From Escallonia rubra (lineage: Eukaryota > Streptophyta > Magnoliopsida > Escalloniales > Escalloniaceae), in contig JAVXUO010000835.1 in the NCBI GenBank assembly GCA_033065855.1, positions 372,001 to 436,000 of the forward strand: DNA of 64,000 bases, written 5' to 3'. A program made the translations under genes and the position numbers. The notes under the pieces were generated by a model, which saw only the letters and a program-made list of their open reading frames with translations, did not search any database and was not told the DNA's origin. Positions 59,746-64,000 of this stretch are shown here, in pieces (within the stretch, counting starts at the first letter, position 1; each line of letters starts with the position of its first letter).

Positions 59746-60426
59746 CACACGGTGGCCTTTGATGGCACAAAGGAAACCGTATGTGGCACTCGACTTGCCT
59801 CTTGCAAGAAGAGTACGCCAACAAATCTTAACAATCTACATCAATCAGTGCATCAACATTGCATAAAACAGTGCACAAAGAAGTAATTTCAACACAAGGG
59901 CAAAACGGTCCCAAATATTCTCATTACTTCAAAATCATCGTTACAACTTACAGAAGGCTTCGTTTGCATCCACAATGTGCAATCTAGCTAAACAGGCAAG
60001 CTAAAACAAAGCAATGGACTCTCGGGTATGGGTGTACATGTACTCCCCATATAGTACCACTAAGAGGATTTTCCTAAGTGGCAGTAGTAGACGTCACTAT
60101 GTGCGAGGAGTCATAGTGCTCCTTTTTAGAGAAATACAACTCGGAATGACTTGAAATTTTACAGGGAAACTTAAATATATACAAGGGTGATCTCCACCAA
60201 AATTGAGCAAAAACGCACACCCGGATCTTCAGATCTTCACGGTTGGCTTTTGACGTGCACGGGCACTACAGTTGGGCGCGCGGGCGCTGTGCTTGACGGG
60301 CGCATGGGTGCGAGACTTGAAGAACTTGTGAGGGTGCATGGGCGCGTGTTGGATGGGCGCGGGGGCGCTGTGCAGGATGGGCACGGGGGCGCGGTGCTAG
60401 GCGGGTGCAAGGGGCAGCCCGTGACA
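59743..60426 (-). repeat. Chromovirus 5' LTR
   Basis: 684 bp. The adjacent interior (complement of 59,729-59,740) is TGGTATCAGAGC, the initiator-Met tRNA primer site. Confidence 0.93.
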
Positions 60427-61253
60427 CTTGAGCATGACCGGTTTAACCGGCTTATGAGCGTTTGAAAAGTTGACCGTTGAATGTGCCGACGTGTCATGAG
60501 AATTGGGACCCCCAGTGGGCCTATAGATGTAGCCAAGATAGGTTGGGAACATTAACTTATACGTGACTATTATACTCATACAATTAATAATCACATTAGT
60601 AATACATCTAAACAGTAAGAGTTATGCTTCTTTCATGCAAGATTAGTAGTTCGTTGTTGACTAACTTTATTAAGTTATATAAATCACTATGAAAAGCAAA
60701 ATTAAATGATTAATAGTCAAATTGAGCAATTCGTTTATGTTAGCAATCAGTTTTTTATGCCATTTTCCATCTCCCCCCCCCCCACCCACCCCCACACTAG
60801 ACTTTCTGGATCCACCCTGCATACACACTCTATGTTCTTACACACACACAAACACAGCACACTGCTAGCCACACACACCAGCACATTGCTTGCTATACAC
60901 ACACCCCTCGCACCAACATGAACACACATGCACACACCACTACACAGCCACTAAAACATACATACCTGTCACCACCACCACCACTGCAGCAGTTATACAC
61001 ACACACACACAAAGAGCATCACTGCTGCTGCAACAGTGATACACACACGAACATAGTTAAACACACACACACACACACAATAAATTTACATACTAAAAAA
61101 GTGGGTACCTTCAAGAATTTCTACCATTTTTTCCTCTTTTTCTCTTTCTTCTTTCTGTAGATTTTTCTCAGATTTTCCCCAGATTTTCCTTCTTTCTTTG
61201 TTTTTTTTTCTTATTTTTCTCTTTCCTTTATCCCTAAATATTTTTATCCATTT

Positions 61254-61640
61254 ATCGATTTTTTATGTATTAGATTAGTCACTATTCATAAGTAGGAGGT
61301 GGCATATTTCCCTTGACATTTTCTCATAATTTTACACATGTAATGCCACTAATCTAACCAACTTTTGATAATTACAAACTAACTTCAAAACTTCACATAA
61401 TTGCATTTTGGCTCCAATTTTTTTTTAGCCTTTATCACCTTAGACCAATTTTTGATTGTTGCCAAAAATTATTGGTATTTTATTCTCAACTAATTGTTAC
61501 TTATTTTAAACATCTCTAAAAAGTACGAGGTTACAACATGCTAGTAAAGATTAGTTTTATTCCATTCATGCCTACTTGAATTAAGAATTTCTCAGTGTTA
61601 ATTAAGTTCAGATAAATTAATCTCTTGTGAAACAAAATAA
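61254..61640. other. AT-rich DNA, nothing recognised
   Basis: Spacer between the tandem duplication and the LINE. No feature is seen. Confidence 0.5.
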
Positions 61641-64000
61641 AAAGTTTAACTATTCCAAACCCAATGCCTCAAAACCAGGCCTATCCAACCTACCTAATTT
61701 GCTAGAACCTCCCCATCATCAAACAAATGAAAAATAAACTACGAGCATGCCCAAGACACTAAAAAGCTTAAAACCTCTTCAGACCCTGTGAACCCAAATC
61801 CCAACAGCTCAAACCCATCCCTCGTAAACCAAAAAAATAAGCCCAAAACAAAATCATATAGATCAACCCCTAAAACTCGACCCAAAAAGCCTCATGTGCA
61901 AACTAGTTCAGAAAATTAAAAGGAAAAGCCAGAAATTCCTACTATCTTCCCCCCAAAACTCATCTGCCCAACTTCAATCCAACCGAAAAACTTCCTCAAC
62001 TAGGGACTCAAACAATTGCTTGACCCTGAAACCACCATGATCATCCAAGCCTGGAACTTTAAAGGGCTTGGGCGTGCCTCCCGCGTCAGGGCCCTCAAGA
62101 AGGATACTAGAACCTTAAACTCTGATATCTTCTTTCTTTCTGAAACTCTTTCTCACTCTTCTAAACTCACTCCCATCCTTAATTCTCAAAAATTTATCTG
62201 GAGGCTTGTGCCTTATTTGGAAGAATGGAGTTGATATGGAAATTACTCTCCAAAGCTGCAATATCATTAATGCACTGGTTTTCTCGGATCCCTCTAATAA
62301 TCCTTAGATGCTTTCTGCTATCTATGGCCCTCCTCACTAAAGAAATAAAAGATAATTTTGGGAGAATTTGGATCTTCTGGCAAACTCATTTACTGGTCAT
62401 GGATTTGCTTGAGTGACTTCAATGGAATTAGTAACCAGGCTGAGAAAATAGGGGGGGGGGGGGGTTCGATACAAAATTCAACATCAGGAAGGCTTTGTGG
62501 ATTCATCAACAACCACCTCTTGGACTTGGGATTTTCTGGGAATCCATTTACATGGAGTAGTAACAGACTGCTTTCGACAAATATCAAAGAAATATTGGAC
62601 AAAGCATATGCTAACACTCAATGGAGGCTGCTATTATCTTATGTCTCTGTCATCCACCTCTATGGTAAAAGCTCTGACCATTTCCCCATCTTCATCAAAT
62701 CTCATAAAATCAGCCATCTTGGACCAAAACCATTCAGATTCAAAGTAGCTTGGACCTTAGATCCATCCTCTCACCACACAATCAAATTCGCATGGAGGCA
62801 GCCCACTTTCAGTACACAGGCTGAAATTCTGAACCAAAAAACATCCATCATAATTCAAAATCAGCAAAGATAGAATGTCTCCCATTTCGCCCACATTCAA
62901 ACCTGTATCAAAATCCTCACCAAGAAGCTCAATTCCATTCAACAAAAGGAGCCTACCATCAGAAATTTAGAATTCAAGAAAAACATCAAAATGGAGATAG
63001 ATGAACAATGTAAATGGGAGGAATGGCTATGGCATCAAAAATCTCGAATTAGATGGAGAAGTGAAGGTGATTTAAATACGAAATTCTTTCACCTGAGTAC
63101 TCTAGTGTGAAGAAGAAAAAATGCCATAGATTTCATCAAGAACGGAGAAGAAAAATGGATTTCCAGTAGAGAGAAAATTAAGGACTGCCTCAGAAACAAC
63201 CTCCAGTAACTTTTTCGCACTTCAAATCCATCTTTCCCAGCTGACCTCGATGGACTCATCTCTTCGGTCATATCTGAAGCAGACATAGCCTCTCTACGTG
63301 CAATTCCAACAATAGATTAAATCAGGAAAACTAAATGGTATTATGCAGCCCTCTCAAAGCCTGAGGCTCTAATGGCATGCCAACTCTTTTCTACAAGACA
63401 TATTGGGACACAGTTCATACTAATTTGTGTAAGACCATTCAAGAATTTTTCATCAATGGTTCTTTTCTCCTAGAGCTTAATCACACAAACATAGCATTAA
63501 TCCCCAAAACCAATACCCCAATCAAAGTTGAACACTTCCGACCCATTAGTCTCTGCAATGTCATATACAAGGTACTTTCTAAACTTCTAGCAAACAAATT
63601 GAGACATATCCTAGCCAAGTTGATTTCACCTTTGCAAGTAGCATTTGTGCTCGGAAGATTAATTAGCGACAATAACATTATCTTCCAAAAAATCTGGCAT
63701 AAATAAGGAAAAAGGAAGGCAAAGGTTTAATGGCCATCAAGATCGATATGGAAAAAGTCTATGACAAAGTTGAATGGTCATTCATAATATTGGTGCTAGA
63801 AAATTTCAATTTTCTGGCGACTTGGATTAACTGGGTGAATGAATGCCCAACAACTACCAGATTATCAATCCTCCTCAATGGTATTCTTTTTGGCCATATC
63901 AAACCACAAATAGGGATACGCCAGGGCGACCCTCTATCCCCATTCCTTTTTATCATCGCCTCAGAAATTCTTGCGAGACTTATTCTTAGGGAAGAGGAAA
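61640..64000 (+). mobile_element. L1-type LINE, decayed, cut by the right edge
   Basis: ORF2 starts near 62,036 with MIIQAWNFKGLGRASRVRAL and LNSDIFFLSETL, the plant L1 endonuclease N-terminus. Endonuclease C-terminus: DLGFSGNPFTWSSNR and SSDHFPIFI near 62,520-62,700. A linker has RIRWRSEGDLNTKFFHLSTL near 63,050-63,105. Reverse transcriptase: IALIPKTNTP, FRPISLCNVIYKVLSKLLAN (63,495-63,600) and GDPLSPFLFIIASEI near 63,925. It is not functional: frame changes occur near 62,230, 62,360 and 63,380, and stops include TGA at 63,108-63,110. The Pro/Lys-rich stretch 61,640-62,015 may be the preceding ORF1 or linker. Confidence 0.85.

Larger units (their letters stand above)
54318..60426 (-). mobile_element. 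Chromovirus (Ty3/Gypsy), young and nearly whole
   Basis: LTRs 54,318-55,000 and 59,743-60,426 (TGACACACGG...CCCGTGACA), target duplication cttga (54,313-54,317 and 60,427-60,431). Minus-strand order: primer site TGGTATCAGAGC, gag, protease, RT, RNase H, integrase, chromodomain, purine tract AGTGGGGGAGAA, 3' LTR. About 15 differences are visible between the 684-bp LTRs (~2%), suggesting an insertion around one to two million years ago under common plant rates (inference). A few breaks are present; it otherwise looks whole. Confidence 0.93.
47205..60551 (-). mobile_element. Second Tat-family LTR element, internally short, with a nested chromovirus
   Basis: 3' LTR 47,205-49,660; interior 49,661-52,117; 5' LTR 52,118-54,317 plus 60,432-60,551. 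Target duplication ttaac on both sides. LTR ends, TATA region, primer-site segment and the start of the interior (SIVLQSAxLPH, QRATRTT) match the element at 27-42 kb, so both belong to one family. The 2.5 kb interior lacks recognisable pol, so it could move only with help from a relative. Confidence 0.85.
46949..61253 (+). repeat. Tandem duplication, copy B, split by the second Tat-family element
   Basis: 46,949-47,204 and 60,552-61,253 together match copy A. The break falls in TTAAC, which is doubled at the two sides (47,200-47,204 and 60,552-60,556). This shows the duplication came first and the retroelement later. Confidence 0.85.

Overview
The window is nuclear DNA from a eudicot plant. 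Two housekeeping genes with long introns and typical plant splice sites lie in the left 26 kb. The right 37 kb is a nest of retrotransposons. Protein similarity (from memory, no search run) fits a dicot, but I cannot name the species.

Host genes, both on the minus strand. (1) Positions 1 to about 8,560 hold the 5' three quarters of CELLULOSE SYNTHASE INTERACTIVE 1 (CSI1/POM2), an armadillo-repeat protein that links cellulose synthase complexes to microtubules. The gene runs off the left edge. Its conserved N-terminus has no in-frame ATG: the codon that aligns with the initiator Met of relatives is CTG in a strong context. (2) Positions 10,944 to about 26,060 hold a complete MIC60 (mitofilin) gene, the core subunit of the mitochondrial MICOS complex. 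I resolve it into 12 coding exons and 653 codons, including a 34-nt second exon and one GC-AG intron. The introns carry small mobile elements: two Helitrons, a TRIM, a LINE fragment, and several short elements with GACAC-rich arms. A Tourist-like MITE sits in the MIC60 promoter.

Retrotransposon block. 27,186-42,096 (+) is an old, broken Ty3/Gypsy element of the Tat kind, with two RNase H segments and an antisense gene-like region related to plant mobile domain (PMD) proteins between pol and the 3' LTR. 47,205-60,551 (-) is a second, internally short member of the same family, flanked by the 5-bp duplication ttaac. It entered a ~0.95 kb tandem duplication (45,975-46,948 and 46,949-61,253). Its 5' LTR was later split by a young, nearly whole chromovirus (54,318-60,426, minus), flanked by cttga. 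The LTRs of the Tat family carry different minisatellite arrays (about 110, 40 and 87 bp units, plus GC-rich 30-36 bp units) from copy to copy.

Right end. From about 61,640 to the edge runs a decayed L1-type LINE (plus strand; endonuclease then reverse transcriptase). I see no tRNA, rRNA or CRISPR array.
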